Below the pieces are notes generated by a model. The model was given only the letters and a program-made list of their open reading frames with translations, was not told where the DNA came from and searched no databases. From positions 1,948,001-2,012,000 of the forward strand of contig NZ_CP150951.2 of assembly GCF_038069655.2 (NCBI RefSeq): a stretch of 64,000 nt of DNA. The letters run 5' to 3'. Shown piece after piece: positions 8,861 to 18,319 of this stretch. Position 1 is the stretch's first letter. Each line of letters opens with the position of its first letter. The position numbers were made by a program, and so were the translations under genes. This DNA comes from Yoonia sp. BS5-3. Its GTDB lineage: Bacteria > Pseudomonadota > Alphaproteobacteria > Rhodobacterales > Rhodobacteraceae.

Positions 8861-10777
8861 TTGGGCAACGCGCGTAACATGGTTTTTTGGGTGATCCTGT
8901 TTGTCATGGTTCTGGCCCTTTTCAACCTTTTCAGCAGCGCACCGGGCGCGGCAAACTCGCAAGAGCGCAGCTATTCCGAATTTGTGGATGCTGTGGAAGG
9001 CGGTGATGTCACCAGTGTCACGATCGATGGCGAGAACGTCCGTTACATCGAGGGTGGCCGCAATTATTTCACCATCCGCCCTGAGGATGCCGAAATCACC
9101 GAGTTGTTGATTGGCGCTGATGTACCCGTTGATGTCGTGAGCCAAGAGACCTCGTTCTTCCAAAGCTTCTTGCTGAGCATTCTGCCCTTCCTGCTGCTGA
9201 TCGGCGTGTGGATCTATTTCATGAACCGGATGCAAGGCGGCGGTAAAGGCGGGGCTATGGGCTTTGGTAAATCCCGTGCCAAGCTGCTGACGGAAAAGCA
9301 TGGCCGCGTGACATTTGATGATGTGGCTGGGATTGATGAGGCCAAGGAAGAGCTGGAAGAGATCGTTGAATTCCTGAGAAACCCCCAGAAATTCAGCCGC
9401 TTAGGCGGTAAAATCCCAAAAGGCGCCTTGCTTGTTGGTCCTCCGGGTACTGGTAAAACTTTGCTGGCCCGTGCCATCGCGGGCGAGGCGGGTGTGCCGT
9501 TCTTCACCATTTCAGGCTCTGACTTTGTTGAGATGTTTGTCGGTGTCGGCGCCAGCCGTGTCCGCGATATGTTCGAGCAGGCCAAGAAGAACGCCCCATG
9601 TATCGTGTTTATCGATGAGATCGATGCCGTCGGCCGGTCCCGTGGTGCAGGCTATGGTGGCGGCAATGATGAGCGCGAGCAGACCTTGAACCAATTGCTG
9701 GTCGAGATGGATGGTTTTGAAGCCAATGAAGGCGTGATCATCGTGGCCGCAACGAACCGCCGTGATGTGTTGGACCCCGCCCTGTTGCGTCCCGGCCGTT
9801 TTGACCGTCAGGTCACCGTGTCGAACCCCGATATCAAAGGCCGTGAAAAGATCCTTGGCGTGCATGCCCGCAAGATCCCGCTTGGTCCTGATGTGGATCT
9901 GCGCGTGATTGCACGCGGAACGCCGGGTTTTTCCGGTGCCGAGCTGGCCAATCTGGTCAATGAGGCCGCGTTGACGGCGGCCCGTATTGGGCGCCGGTTT
10001 GTCACTGGCGCGGATTTCGATTCGGCGCGTGACAAAGTGCTGATGGGGCCAGAGAAACGATCGATGGTCATGTCTGATGACGAAAAGTCGATGACGGCCT
10101 ATCATGAGGCTGGCCATGCTTTGTTGGCGTTGAAATTGCCGAAACATGATCCGGTTCATAAGGCAACAATCATTCCGCGCGGCCAGGCGCTGGGCATGGT
10201 GATGCCGCTGCCTGAAAGTGATCGATTGAGCTGGCACAAGGATGAGCTGGAGCAGAAGATTGCCATGGCGATGGCGGGTAAAGCTGCCGAAATCCATAAA
10301 TTTGGTGCTGAATCCGTATCAGGCGGTGCGGCCAGTGATATTCAGCAAGCCAGTCAGATGGCCCGGACAATGGTTATGCGGCTTGGGATGTCTTCCGCCG
10401 TAGGCAATATCGACTATGGCGAGGCTGCTGAAGGCTATCAGGGCAATACGACAGGTCTGTCCGTTTCGGCCAAAACCAAAGAAACCATCGAAAACGAGGT
10501 GAAGCGCATCATTGACGAGGGCTTTGATCTGGCGCTGGAAACGATCGAGAAAAACGAAGTTGAGTTTGAGCGTATCGCCCAAGGTCTACTGGAATATGAG
10601 ACACTCAGTGGCGATCAGTTGAAACGCGTCATGAATGGTGACACGCCGGACCCTGATGATGGCGATGATGAGCCATCAGATAAGGGTGGGATGCCATCGG
10701 TTACCGCGATCCCGAAAACAAAGCCGAAGAAGCCCCGCGCATCTGATGGCGGGATGGAGCCGGAACCTTCCGCATAG
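8861..10777 (+). CDS. ftsH: ATP-dependent membrane zinc protease FtsH
   Basis: FtsH degrades misfolded membrane proteins and regulatory substrates. The 638-residue protein has two membrane helices (about 7-24 and 103-121), an AAA+ domain with Walker A GPPGTGKT (193-200) and Walker [10 protein letters not shown], and the arginine-finger region. The zinc-protease motif HEAGH lies at 415-419. The start is TTG at 8861: AAAGGAG lies 8 nt upstream and the MGNARN N-terminus is usual in this group. An ATG at 8879 would cut into the first helix boundary and lacks a ribosome site. A strong terminator follows. Confidence 0.97.
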   Translation: MGNARNMVFWVILFVMVLALFNLFSSAPGAANSQERSYSEFVDAVEGGDVTSVTIDGENVRYIEGGRNYFTIRPEDAEITELLIGADVPVDVVSQETSFFQSFLLSILPFLLLIGVWIYFMNRMQGGGKGGAMGFGKSRAKLLTEKHGRVTFDDVAGIDEAKEELEEIVEFLRNPQKFSRLGGKIPKGALLVGPPGTGKTLLARAIAGEAGVPFFTISGSDFVEMFVGVGASRVRDMFEQAKKNAPCIVFIDEIDAVGRSRGAGYGGGNDEREQTLNQLLVEMDGFEANEGVIIVAATNRRDVLDPALLRPGRFDRQVTVSNPDIKGREKILGVHARKIPLGPDVDLRVIARGTPGFSGAELANLVNEAALTAARIGRRFVTGADFDSARDKVLMGPEKRSMVMSDDEKSMTAYHEAGHALLALKLPKHDPVHKATIIPRGQALGMVMPLPESDRLSWHKDELEQKIAMAMAGKAAEIHKFGAESVSGGAASDIQQASQMARTMVMRLGMSSAVGNIDYGEAAEGYQGNTTGLSVSAKTKETIENEVKRIIDEGFDLALETIEKNEVEFERIAQGLLEYETLSGDQLKRVMNGDTPDPDDGDDEPSDKGGMPSVTAIPKTKPKKPRASDGGMEPEPSA

Positions 10778-10783
10778 TTCGAC

Positions 10784-10811
10784 AAAACACCGCCCCGCTG
10801 GGCGGTGTTTT
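10784..10811 (+). terminator. Rho-independent terminator of ftsH
   Basis: A 12-bp perfect stem (AAAACACCGCCC / GGGCGGTGTTTT) with a 4-nt loop begins 6 nt after the ftsH stop. Its right arm ends in TTTT. This is a classic intrinsic terminator. Confidence 0.87.
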
Positions 10812-10932
10812 CGTATTCAGTGTCGGTGCAAAGTGACGGATGCGCGAAGACCACAGTTTGCAATACTGTGAATCCGGTTTGAAGCGATCGCGCTGATCCG
10901 TTAGCAAGGGGTTGAGATAATAGGAGTGCCCC

Positions 10933-11511
10933 ATGCCAGCATTGACCCCCACGCAAATCATTGGAGAAGTCGCCTGGATCGGGCGTGTTGCGGATCGCGA
11001 CGCCTCGTTGAAATCAGAGGCTTTGGAAGCTGCTGAATTGACCTATGCGGGGATTGCAGGCGAGGTGCATGGCGGTGTCACCCGCCCATCTTGCAGCCGC
11101 GTGGTCGGCCAATATCCAAAAGGCACCGAAATTCGCAATGTGCGCCAGCTATCTGTCGTATCGGCTGAGGAGCTCGCCGAGATTGCAGAGGCTTGCGGGC
11201 TCGCGGCCTTGGATCCTGCATTGATCGGCGCATCGATGGTGATCAAGGGTATTCCTGACTTCAGCCATTTGCCGCCATCCTCACGTCTGCAGTTTCCAGA
11301 TGGATCTGCCCTCGTGATTGATATGCAGAACCGGCCCTGCCATTTGCCAGCCAAGCCCATCAATGCGGATCATCCGGGAGCGGGTGATAAGTTTAAAGCG
11401 GCCGCCAAGGGACGCCGCGGCGTGACGGCGTGGGTTGAGCGCCAGGGCAATGTGCAGGTTGGCGATGCGGTGCGCCTTCATGTGCCCGACCAACGCGCAT
11501 GGCAGCCATAG
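10933..11511 (+). CDS. MOSC-domain protein
   Basis: A 192-residue protein with the features of a MOSC (molybdenum-cofactor sulfurase C-terminal) domain: NVRQLSVVSAEEL, the ALIGASMVIKGIPDF strand region and the DMQNRPCHLP segment carrying the conserved cysteine. MOSC domains bind sulfur or molybdenum cofactor. YiiM-type members reduce N-hydroxylated bases, but the substrate here is unknown. AGGAG lies 6 nt before the ATG. It stands alone between the ftsH terminator and fhs. Confidence 0.8.
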   Translation: MPALTPTQIIGEVAWIGRVADRDASLKSEALEAAELTYAGIAGEVHGGVTRPSCSRVVGQYPKGTEIRNVRQLSVVSAEELAEIAEACGLAALDPALIGASMVIKGIPDFSHLPPSSRLQFPDGSALVIDMQNRPCHLPAKPINADHPGAGDKFKAAAKGRRGVTAWVERQGNVQVGDAVRLHVPDQRAWQP

Positions 11512-11655
11512 GTTTCCAATCCGAAACGCGGCGCTACATTCTCGCCGATTCCAATGCTGAAAATGTCGCAATCGCGGTGCATTTGCTGGCATCCCCCCGC
11601 TAGAAGCGACATGGACCACATGCGGCATTCGCCCCGAGGATCAGGGAAATCTTCA

Positions 11656-13332
11656 ATGGAATACAAGTCGGATATCGAGATCGCGCGCGCAGCCCAAAAG
11701 CGGCCTATTCAAGAAATTGGCGCAAAGCTGGGTATCGAAAGCGATGATTTGCTGCCCTATGGTCATGATAAGGCCAAAGTGAGCCAACGCCTGATTGATT
11801 CCGTACAAGACCGGCCTGATGGCAAGCTGATCCTGGTGACGGCTATCAATCCGACCCCTGCGGGCGAGGGCAAGACCACCACGACTGTGGGTCTGGGCGA
11901 TGGGCTGAATGCGATTGGCAAGAAGGCGGCGATTTGTATTCGCGAAGCCTCGCTCGGGCCGTGTTTTGGCATGAAGGGTGGGGCTGCCGGTGGCGGCTAT
12001 GCCCAAGTGGTGCCGATGGAGGATATGAACCTGCATTTCACAGGTGATTTCCATGCGATTACCTCGGCCCATAACCTGCTTTCGGCGATGATTGATAACC
12101 ATATTTACTGGGGCAACGCGCTTGAGATCGATATCCGCCGTATCACCTGGCGCCGCGTCCTGGATATGAATGACCGCGCTTTGCGCCAGATCACCACATC
12201 CCTAGGCGGTGTGGCCAATGGGTTCCCGCGTGAGGCAGGTTTTGACATTACAGTTGCCTCTGAGGTCATGGCGATCCTGTGCCTGGCCCGTAATCTGGAA
12301 GATCTGCAGAAACGGCTGGGCGATATTATTGTGGCCTATCGGCGCGACCGTTCGCCCGTTTACTGCCGCGATGTCAAGGCAGATGGAGCGATGACCGTTT
12401 TGTTGAAAGACGCGATGCAACCGAACCTGGTGCAGACGCTTGAGAATAATCCGGCCTTTGTACATGGCGGCCCCTTTGCCAATATCGCGCATGGCTGCAA
12501 TTCGGTGACGGCTACGACGACCGCCCTGAAACTTGCCGATTATGTGGTGACTGAGGCCGGCTTTGGTGCTGATCTGGGTGCCGAGAAGTTCATGAATATC
12601 AAGTGCCGCAAAGCGGGGCTGGCCCCTGCTTGTGTTGTGGTTGTTGCCACGGTCCGTGCGATGAAGATGAATGGCGGCGTGGCCAAGGCTGATTTGGGTG
12701 CCGAGAATGTTGATGCCGTGAATGCAGGCTGCGCCAATCTGGGCCGCCATATCGAGAACGTCAAAAGTTTCGGTGTGCCTGTTGTTGTCGCCATCAATCA
12801 TTTTGTCACGGATACCGATGCCGAAGTCGCTGCTGTCAAAGCCTATGTTGTGACCCAAGGCGCCGAGGCGATTTTGTGCAAGCATTGGGCGGAAGGATCA
12901 AAAGGGACCATCGATCTGGCGACCCGTGTTGCTGCGATTGCCGATGCGGGTGAAGGTGACTTTGCCCCGATTTATCCTGATGAGATGGGTCTTTTCGAGA
13001 AGATTGAGACCATTGCCAAACGCATTTACCGCGCTGACGATGTGGTTGTGGATGCCAAGATCCGCGACCAGTTGAAGCAATGGGAAGACCAAGGGTATGG
13101 CGATTTGCCGGTTTGCATGGCCAAGACCCAGTATAGTTTCACGACGGATCCCAGCCAGCGCGGTGCCCCGACCGGCCATTCGGTCCCTGTGCGTGAAGTG
13201 CGCTTAAGTGCCGGTGCTGGGTTTGTCGTCGCCATTTGCGGGGAGATCATGACGATGCCCGGTCTGCCCCGCGTACCCTCGGCTGAGCAGATCATGCTGA
13301 ATGATGCCGGGCAGATTGAAGGTTTGTTCTAA
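11656..13332 (+). CDS. fhs: Formate–tetrahydrofolate ligase
   Basis: Fhs makes 10-formyl-tetrahydrofolate from formate, ATP and tetrahydrofolate. The 558-residue protein matches family length and carries the P-loop [12 protein letters not shown] (about 67-78) followed by conserved glycine-rich segments ([19 protein letters not shown]). The frame is open back to 11554, but GGGA 8 nt before the ATG at 11656 and family length fix that start. With folD downstream, it forms a one-carbon pair feeding purine, thymidylate or methyl-group metabolism. Confidence 0.97.
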   Translation: MEYKSDIEIARAAQKRPIQEIGAKLGIESDDLLPYGHDKAKVSQRLIDSVQDRPDGKLILVTAINPTPAGEGKTTTTVGLGDGLNAIGKKAAICIREASLGPCFGMKGGAAGGGYAQVVPMEDMNLHFTGDFHAITSAHNLLSAMIDNHIYWGNALEIDIRRITWRRVLDMNDRALRQITTSLGGVANGFPREAGFDITVASEVMAILCLARNLEDLQKRLGDIIVAYRRDRSPVYCRDVKADGAMTVLLKDAMQPNLVQTLENNPAFVHGGPFANIAHGCNSVTATTTALKLADYVVTEAGFGADLGAEKFMNIKCRKAGLAPACVVVVATVRAMKMNGGVAKADLGAENVDAVNAGCANLGRHIENVKSFGVPVVVAINHFVTDTDAEVAAVKAYVVTQGAEAILCKHWAEGSKGTIDLATRVAAIADAGEGDFAPIYPDEMGLFEKIETIAKRIYRADDVVVDAKIRDQLKQWEDQGYGDLPVCMAKTQYSFTTDPSQRGAPTGHSVPVREVRLSAGAGFVVAICGEIMTMPGLPRVPSAEQIMLNDAGQIEGLF

Positions 13333-13335
13333 ATC

Positions 13336-13388
13336 GGGTGGGGCGCCGCTCGTCCCGGATCAGGTCCGGGACATCGCCCCGCCCACCC
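13336..13388. repeat. REP-like double palindrome between fhs and folD
   Basis: Two nested inverted repeats: an inner stem GTCCCGGA / TCCGGGAC (13352-13372) and an outer stem GGGTGGGGCG / CGCCCC-G-CCCACCC. The inner core resembles the 'CCCGGATCAAGTCCGGG' palindromes I recall as scattered through alphaproteobacterial genomes. It may act as a transcript-stabilising or attenuating hairpin between fhs and folD. Confidence 0.65.
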
Positions 13389-13412
13389 TCCCGCTTTTTT
13401 GGAAAGATGAAA

Positions 13413-14312
13413 ATGACTGCAACAGTGATTGATGGAAAAGCCTTTGCCGCAGGTCTGCGCGATCAGATTGCGGCGCATGTCGCCCGCCTGAAGCAAGACC
13501 ATGATGTGACGCCGGGGCTAGCTGTAATCCTTGTCGGCGATGACCCGGCAAGCGACGTCTATGTCAGTCACAAACATAAAGCGACCGTTGCTGTCGGGAT
13601 GGAATCCTTTGAGTATCGTCTGCCCGCGGACACGACTGAGGCTGCGCTATTCGAACTGATCGATAAGCTGAACGCGGATCCGGCGGTTCATGGTATCCTA
13701 TGTCAGTTTCCGGTGCCTGATCATTTGGATGAACGCCGCACCGTTGCCCGTATTGACCCGGGCAAGGATGTCGACGGTCTGAGCGTCACAAATGCCGGCC
13801 TGTTATCGACCGGTGGTCCGGCTTTGGTCAGCTGTACGCCGCTTGGTTGTCTGATGCTGCTGCGCGATCAGATTGGCGATATGACCGGGAAGAATGCGGT
13901 TGTGATTGGACGCTCCAACCTGTTTGGCAAACCCATGGCGCAGCTGTTGTTGCAGGCCAATTGCACCGTGACCATTGCCCATTCCCGCACGCAGAATATC
14001 GAAGCGCTGTGTCGCGGCGCGGATATCCTTGTTGCGGCTGTCGGCCGTGCTGAGATGGTCCAGGGTGACTGGGTGAAGCCGGGCGCTGTTGTCATTGACG
14101 TGGGCATTACCCGCGTTGCCCATCCTGAAAAAGAGGGCAAGACCAAGTTGCTGGGCGATGTGCATTTCCAATCGGCTGCCGATGTCGCGGGCGCGATCAC
14201 GCCGGTTCCGGGCGGTGTGGGGCCGATGACCATTGCGTGCCTTTTGGCCAATACTGTCACGGCCTGCTGTCGTGCCCATGGGCTGGATGCGCCGGAGGGT
14301 CTGACGGCTTAA
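13413..14312 (+). CDS. folD: Bifunctional methylene-THF dehydrogenase / methenyl-THF cyclohydrolase FolD
   Basis: FolD interconverts 5,10-methylene-THF and 10-formyl-THF using NADP. The 299-residue protein shows the [15 protein letters not shown] substrate segment with the active-site lysine, the [18 protein letters not shown] cofactor signature and [15 protein letters not shown] near the C-terminus. GGAAAG lies 6 nt before the ATG at 13413; the open frame extends upstream through the REP element. Its stop (TAA) overlaps the convergent pdeM stop by 4 bp, with no terminator between them. Confidence 0.97.
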   Translation: MTATVIDGKAFAAGLRDQIAAHVARLKQDHDVTPGLAVILVGDDPASDVYVSHKHKATVAVGMESFEYRLPADTTEAALFELIDKLNADPAVHGILCQFPVPDHLDERRTVARIDPGKDVDGLSVTNAGLLSTGGPALVSCTPLGCLMLLRDQIGDMTGKNAVVIGRSNLFGKPMAQLLLQANCTVTIAHSRTQNIEALCRGADILVAAVGRAEMVQGDWVKPGAVVIDVGITRVAHPEKEGKTKLLGDVHFQSAADVAGAITPVPGGVGPMTIACLLANTVTACCRAHGLDAPEGLTA

Positions 14313-14974
14313 CTTGCCCGCTGCGGGAATTTCCTAAGTGGTGTGGCCACCGCTTTATGCCCGGTCAGAACAGCGATCGCGTTTTTGTCGAATAACTGGT
14401 CCAATACGGGCGCATCGCTGGAAAGCCCGCCTGTATAGGCCCCATATGCCGGTAGCACCACGCGGGCTTTGTCATAGATAAAGGCTGGCCTGCTGCGCCC
14501 CGTCACACGGTGCTTTGGATGATAGTGGCCTGACACTTCGCCGCTTTGCGCCGTCGCAATATGCCGAAAACATAACGTCCCGACGGTGAGTTCGGCCAAA
14601 TGCGTCCCGCCGAGATCAACCGGCCCGGGATCATGGTTTCCCTCGATCCAGATCCATTCTCGTCCCGCTTGCAGACCCGTCAGAAGTAACCGCATGTCAT
14701 CATGCAGGCTGTCGATGGCTTGCAGATCATCAAAACTATCGCCGATGCAGATCACCATTTTGGGGCTGATCGCATGGACATCGCTCTGCAGTTTTTCCAG
14801 CGTCTGGCGCACCTCATAAGGCGGTAGCATCACCCCGCTGCGCCGTGCGATCCGATCCGATTTGCCAAGATGCAGGTCTGAGACGCAGAGCAGCCCATGG
14901 GCTGGTAGAAAAAGCGCGCCGGATGGCAGCGCCCTGCATTGCGTGTCTGCAAGAGTGAAATCATGCTCGTTCAT
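14309..14974 (-). CDS. pdeM: Ligase-associated DNA damage response endonuclease PdeM
   Basis: This 221-residue calcineurin-like phosphoesterase belongs to the PdeM family. Members are found with an Lhr-type helicase, an ATP-dependent DNA ligase and an exonuclease in a bacterial DNA-repair cassette. Metal-binding motifs are visible: SDLHLGK (about 32-38), GDSFDD, GNHD and GHYHPKHR. Its gene follows the helicase gene by 39 bp on the same strand. The ligase and exonuclease genes are not adjacent here. Confidence 0.9.
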   Translation of the reverse strand: MNEHDFTLADTQCRALPSGALFLPAHGLLCVSDLHLGKSDRIARRSGVMLPPYEVRQTLEKLQSDVHAISPKMVICIGDSFDDLQAIDSLHDDMRLLLTGLQAGREWIWIEGNHDPGPVDLGGTHLAELTVGTLCFRHIATAQSGEVSGHYHPKHRVTGRSRPAFIYDKARVVLPAYGAYTGGLSSDAPVLDQLFDKNAIAVLTGHKAVATPLRKFPQRAS

Positions 14975-15013
14975 GGTCTGTTCTTTGCTTCATTCTACGT
15001 GCTCTGGCAAGGA

Positions 15014-17419
15014 TCAAAGCGTCGCGACCCCCGCACTTTCCATCAATTGGGCTGCCGCCTCTTCAAGCAGCCGGTCCTGGGCAGCGCCAGCAACAGGGAT
15101 TTTCCCGACCTCAAGGAACAGTGGTGCGGCAAGCGGTGTGACACGGTCCAACACCACATGATCGACGCGCCCTGCCGTGCGCGCCAGCATTTCCTCAATC
15201 CGGCCGAAATCGACAAGGCCGCGCAGCGCCTCTTCCCGGGTGATTTGCAGCATCAGATGGTCAGGATCATATTTTGACAGCGTGTCATAAAGGATATCGC
15301 TGGAGAATGTCGCCTGCCTGCCGGTTTTGCGGTTTTGCGGCAGGTTCCGTTCGATCAGACCGGCGATGGTTGCGGCGCCCCGAAAGGTCTTTTTCATCAC
15401 TGCGTTGCCGGACAGCCAGGTTTCAAAATCAGCCCGCAGATTGCTGGCGTCAAAAAGCGGTGCGGGATCGGTCACAAGGTCGAGCCCCCAGATCAGCGTT
15501 GCATAGTCTGTGGCGACAAAGCCAAGCGGGTTCAGATCCAGCTCTTCCATCCGCTGCGTCAGAAGCATGCCCAGCGTTTGCATGGCGTTGCGCCCGGCAA
15601 ACCCATAGGCGCAAAGATGTTGCCGCCCGTCATGGGGGAAGCTTTCAACGAGTATGCGGTCAGCCTCGGGCAGTTTGGACTTGCTGCGTTGTAGACTTAG
15701 CCATTCGGCCGTGTGCGTAGGCAGGCCGGGCCAATCATCTTGTGCGAACATGCCCAAAATGCGCTGGGACAGCTGCGTGGAATTGGCAAATTTCGTTCCC
15801 ATGAACGTGGCGATCTTGGGTTTTTTGTCGCCCTGCCGCGACACTTGAACGGTCATTTCCTTGAGATTTTCATAGCGCACGACCTGGCCGCCAATCAGGA
15901 ATGTATCGCCTGGGGTGAGTGTGGCGGCAAAGGCCTCTTCGACCTCGCCCAAGGGTTTGAAATTGCCCTTGAGCCTGACTTTGAGCGTGTCGCTATCCTG
16001 GATCGTGCCGATATTCATGCGGATGCGTTGCGCGGCCCGCGGGTCGCGCAATTGCCACCCCCCGTCGGGTGTTTCCTGTAGCCGTTTCCATTTATCATAG
16101 GCTCGCAGCGCGTAGCCCCCCGTGGCGCAAAATGTGAGGCAGTCGTCAAAGGCCGCCCGCGTCAGGTCACGATATGCGCCAACGGATGTGATTTCTTGAT
16201 AAAGCGCATCGGCGTGGAATGGCCCGCTGCAGGCCGTGATCAGGATATGTTGGCACAATACGTCCCGCGGCCCGGCCCCTTTGGGATCGCCATCAAGCGC
16301 GTGAGCTTTCACCGCTTCGAGCGCAGCGACACATTCAACGACCTCAAACCGGTTTGCAGGCACCAGCAATGCCTTGGACGGCGCATTATAACGGTGGTTG
16401 GCCCGCCCGATCCGCTGCACCAGACGTTTGACGTTTTTCGGCGCGCCAACCTGAATGACCAGATCGACATCACCCCAATCTATCCCAAGATCGAGCGAAC
16501 CTGTGCAGACAATGGCCCGCAATTCACCGGCGACCATGGCAGCCTCGACCCGCTCACGTTGTTCGCGTGCCAGGCTGCCATGATGGATGCCGATGGGCAG
16601 ATCATCGCTATTGGCCAGCCAAAGATTATGAAAGAAAATCTCGGCCTGGGCGCGTGTGTTGTGAAAGATCAACGTGGTTTTGTGTTTCTTTACTTCGTCC
16701 AAGACCGCCGGGATCGCATAGGCCGCACCGCCCCCTGTCCAAGGCGGTTTTTCATCGGTTACCAGCATTGCGATATCCGGATCGGGCCCGGGATCGGCGT
16801 GGATAATCGGGCAGGGCATCGGATGGGCGGCCAGCTCACTTGCGATGGCTTGCGGGTCTTCGACTGTGGCGGAAAGTCCGACGCGGCGTAGACCTGGCGC
16901 GAGCGTTTGCAACCGGCTGAGCGCCAGCATCAGCTGATCGCCCCGTTTGCTTTCGCTGAGCGCGTGGATTTCATCAATGATGACCCGCTGCAGCCCCTGA
17001 AACATGCGCGGCGCGTCCTCATAACTGATCAGTAGCGCCAGCGATTCCGGGGTAGTCAGCAGGATATGCGGCGGGTCCGCCCGTTGTCTGCGTTTTTGCG
17101 TGTAAGACGTGTCGCCCGTCCGGTCTTCGATCCGGATGGGCAGGTTCATTTCATCGACGGGGTTACGCAGGTTGCGTTTGATATCGGCAGCGAGCGCTTT
17201 GAGCGGCGAGACATAAAGCGTGTGCAACCCCTGATGCGTCCCATCTGCCAGCTCGGCCAGCGAAGGCAGAAAACCAGCGAGCGTTTTGCCCCCCCCTGTG
17301 GGCGCGATCAACATCAGTGCGGGCGCACCAGCCTGATCAAGCATCGCTTGTTGATGCGGATGAATATCCCAGCCCCGCTGGTTGAACCAATCCTCAAATT
17401 TTTGGGGCAGGGCGATCAT
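15014..17419 (-). CDS. Ligase-associated DNA damage response DEXH-box helicase (Lhr type)
   Basis: An 801-residue superfamily-2 helicase with Walker A APTGGGKT (39-46), DEIH box (149-152), motif SATVEDP, the helicase-C segment RIGRANHR and a long Lhr-type C-terminal region. Length matches the 'ligase-associated' Lhr subgroup rather than the ~1500-residue Lhr. These proteins are thought to act with PdeM, a ligase and an exonuclease in strand-break repair. It lies 30 bp downstream of the dehydrogenase gene and 39 bp upstream of pdeM. Confidence 0.92.
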   Translation of the reverse strand: MIALPQKFEDWFNQRGWDIHPHQQAMLDQAGAPALMLIAPTGGGKTLAGFLPSLAELADGTHQGLHTLYVSPLKALAADIKRNLRNPVDEMNLPIRIEDRTGDTSYTQKRRQRADPPHILLTTPESLALLISYEDAPRMFQGLQRVIIDEIHALSESKRGDQLMLALSRLQTLAPGLRRVGLSATVEDPQAIASELAAHPMPCPIIHADPGPDPDIAMLVTDEKPPWTGGGAAYAIPAVLDEVKKHKTTLIFHNTRAQAEIFFHNLWLANSDDLPIGIHHGSLAREQRERVEAAMVAGELRAIVCTGSLDLGIDWGDVDLVIQVGAPKNVKRLVQRIGRANHRYNAPSKALLVPANRFEVVECVAALEAVKAHALDGDPKGAGPRDVLCQHILITACSGPFHADALYQEITSVGAYRDLTRAAFDDCLTFCATGGYALRAYDKWKRLQETPDGGWQLRDPRAAQRIRMNIGTIQDSDTLKVRLKGNFKPLGEVEEAFAATLTPGDTFLIGGQVVRYENLKEMTVQVSRQGDKKPKIATFMGTKFANSTQLSQRILGMFAQDDWPGLPTHTAEWLSLQRSKSKLPEADRILVESFPHDGRQHLCAYGFAGRNAMQTLGMLLTQRMEELDLNPLGFVATDYATLIWGLDLVTDPAPLFDASNLRADFETWLSGNAVMKKTFRGAATIAGLIERNLPQNRKTGRQATFSSDILYDTLSKYDPDHLMLQITREEALRGLVDFGRIEEMLARTAGRVDHVVLDRVTPLAAPLFLEVGKIPVAGAAQDRLLEEAAAQLMESAGVATL

Positions 17420-17449
17420 GCGCTTAACCTGCTCTGCCTTTGCGATGGG

Positions 17450-18247
17450 TCAAGACCCATCTTTCGGTTTGTTGCGCGGTTTGAGATTGCGAATGGTTGT
17501 TTGTACGGCCTTGGGCAGGGTGGCATCCTTGCCGCCGGCCAGATCAAGGGCTGCCTCAACATCTTTGACCAGGATGCCGATCGTATTGTCTGCCGCATAG
17601 CCGTCCCGCGCAAATTCGATGCTGTCAAAACCAGAGGCGAGCCAGTTTTGCCCCGAGGCGCTGTTGATCAGGTTCAGCAACTTGTCCTCGGCAACCCCCG
17701 CCGCATCTGCCCAATCAAGCACCAGCCGTGTCATGGCGGTATTGGAGGCCGCCAGCAGGTTATTCAAAACCTTGGCTGTCATCCCTGCGCCATAGTCGCC
17801 CATATTGTAAATCTCTTCCCCCATGGCCTGAAGCAGGGGCATGATCGGCGCGGTGTTTCCGCCCGTCATAAAAGTTAGCGTTCCTGCATCGGCTTTGACT
17901 TGTGCCCCGGACATAGGCGCATCGATCAGGGCGATATGGGCCGGTATCCTATCACGCAAACCGATCACATAACTTGGCGGCAGGGTCGAGCTGATCACGA
18001 CGGTTTTTAGATCAGTGGCCCGCCGCACCACCGCTTGATCAGCAAGCAAAAGCGCGTCGGTTTCCGCTGTGTCACGTACGACGCTGATCAATGTGGTCAG
18101 CCCATCACAAAAACTGTCGATATCTGTGCCGGCGCCATCAACCTTACGAACATCAAAGCCGCGCGCATCATGTCCGGCGCGCCGCAGATTAGCGAGCATA
18201 CCCGCCCCCATTCGTCCGCAGCCAGCGACCCCAATTGCGTCTTTCAT
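17450..18247 (-). CDS. NAD(P)-dependent 3-hydroxyisobutyrate-dehydrogenase-like oxidoreductase
   Basis: A 265-residue beta-hydroxyacid dehydrogenase family protein. It has an N-terminal Rossmann signature GVAGCGRMGAGMLANL, the substrate-loop sequence IDAPMSGAQVKADAGTLTFMTGG and the catalytic-lysine region AGMTAKVLNNLL. The family reduces or oxidises small 3-hydroxyacids such as tartronate semialdehyde or 3-hydroxyisobutyrate; the substrate cannot be told. It is a little short for the family (usually ~290). The ATG at 18247 with GGGGG upstream is preferred over the TTG at 18259. Confidence 0.88.
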   Translation of the reverse strand: MKDAIGVAGCGRMGAGMLANLRRAGHDARGFDVRKVDGAGTDIDSFCDGLTTLISVVRDTAETDALLLADQAVVRRATDLKTVVISSTLPPSYVIGLRDRIPAHIALIDAPMSGAQVKADAGTLTFMTGGNTAPIMPLLQAMGEEIYNMGDYGAGMTAKVLNNLLAASNTAMTRLVLDWADAAGVAEDKLLNLINSASGQNWLASGFDSIEFARDGYAADNTIGILVKDVEAALDLAGGKDATLPKAVQTTIRNLKPRNKPKDGS

Positions 18248-18262
18248 AGATGCCCCCAAACA

Positions 18263-18295
18263 AAAAGCTTCCCGCCAGACTAGGGGGAAGCTTTT
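18263..18295 (-). terminator. Intrinsic terminator at the end of the tad cluster
   Basis: An 11-bp stem (AAAAGCTTCCC / GGGAAGCTTTT) lies 25 nt after the AAA ATPase stop. Read on the minus strand it is followed by a run of T. It separates the pilus locus from the dehydrogenase gene. Confidence 0.87.
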
Positions 18296-18319
18296 GATTT
18301 TGGAACCGAAGGGAAGGGG

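Noticed and set aside
9512-10297. 261-codon minus-strand frame inside ftsH
   Set aside because: Antisense shadow of the AAA and protease domains; rich in His, Arg and Gln, with no ribosome site.
12202-12885. 227-codon minus-strand frame inside fhs
   Set aside because: Antisense to a well-conserved enzyme, without domain resemblance.
16196-16891. 231-codon plus-strand frame inside the Lhr-type helicase gene
   Set aside because: It is antisense to a strongly conserved helicase and its translation has no recognisable domain. High-GC genes often leave long open antisense frames.
17066-17878. 270-codon plus-strand frame spanning the helicase and dehydrogenase starts
   Set aside because: It lies opposite two genes with clear family motifs, and the product looks random, rich in Arg, Gln and Cys.
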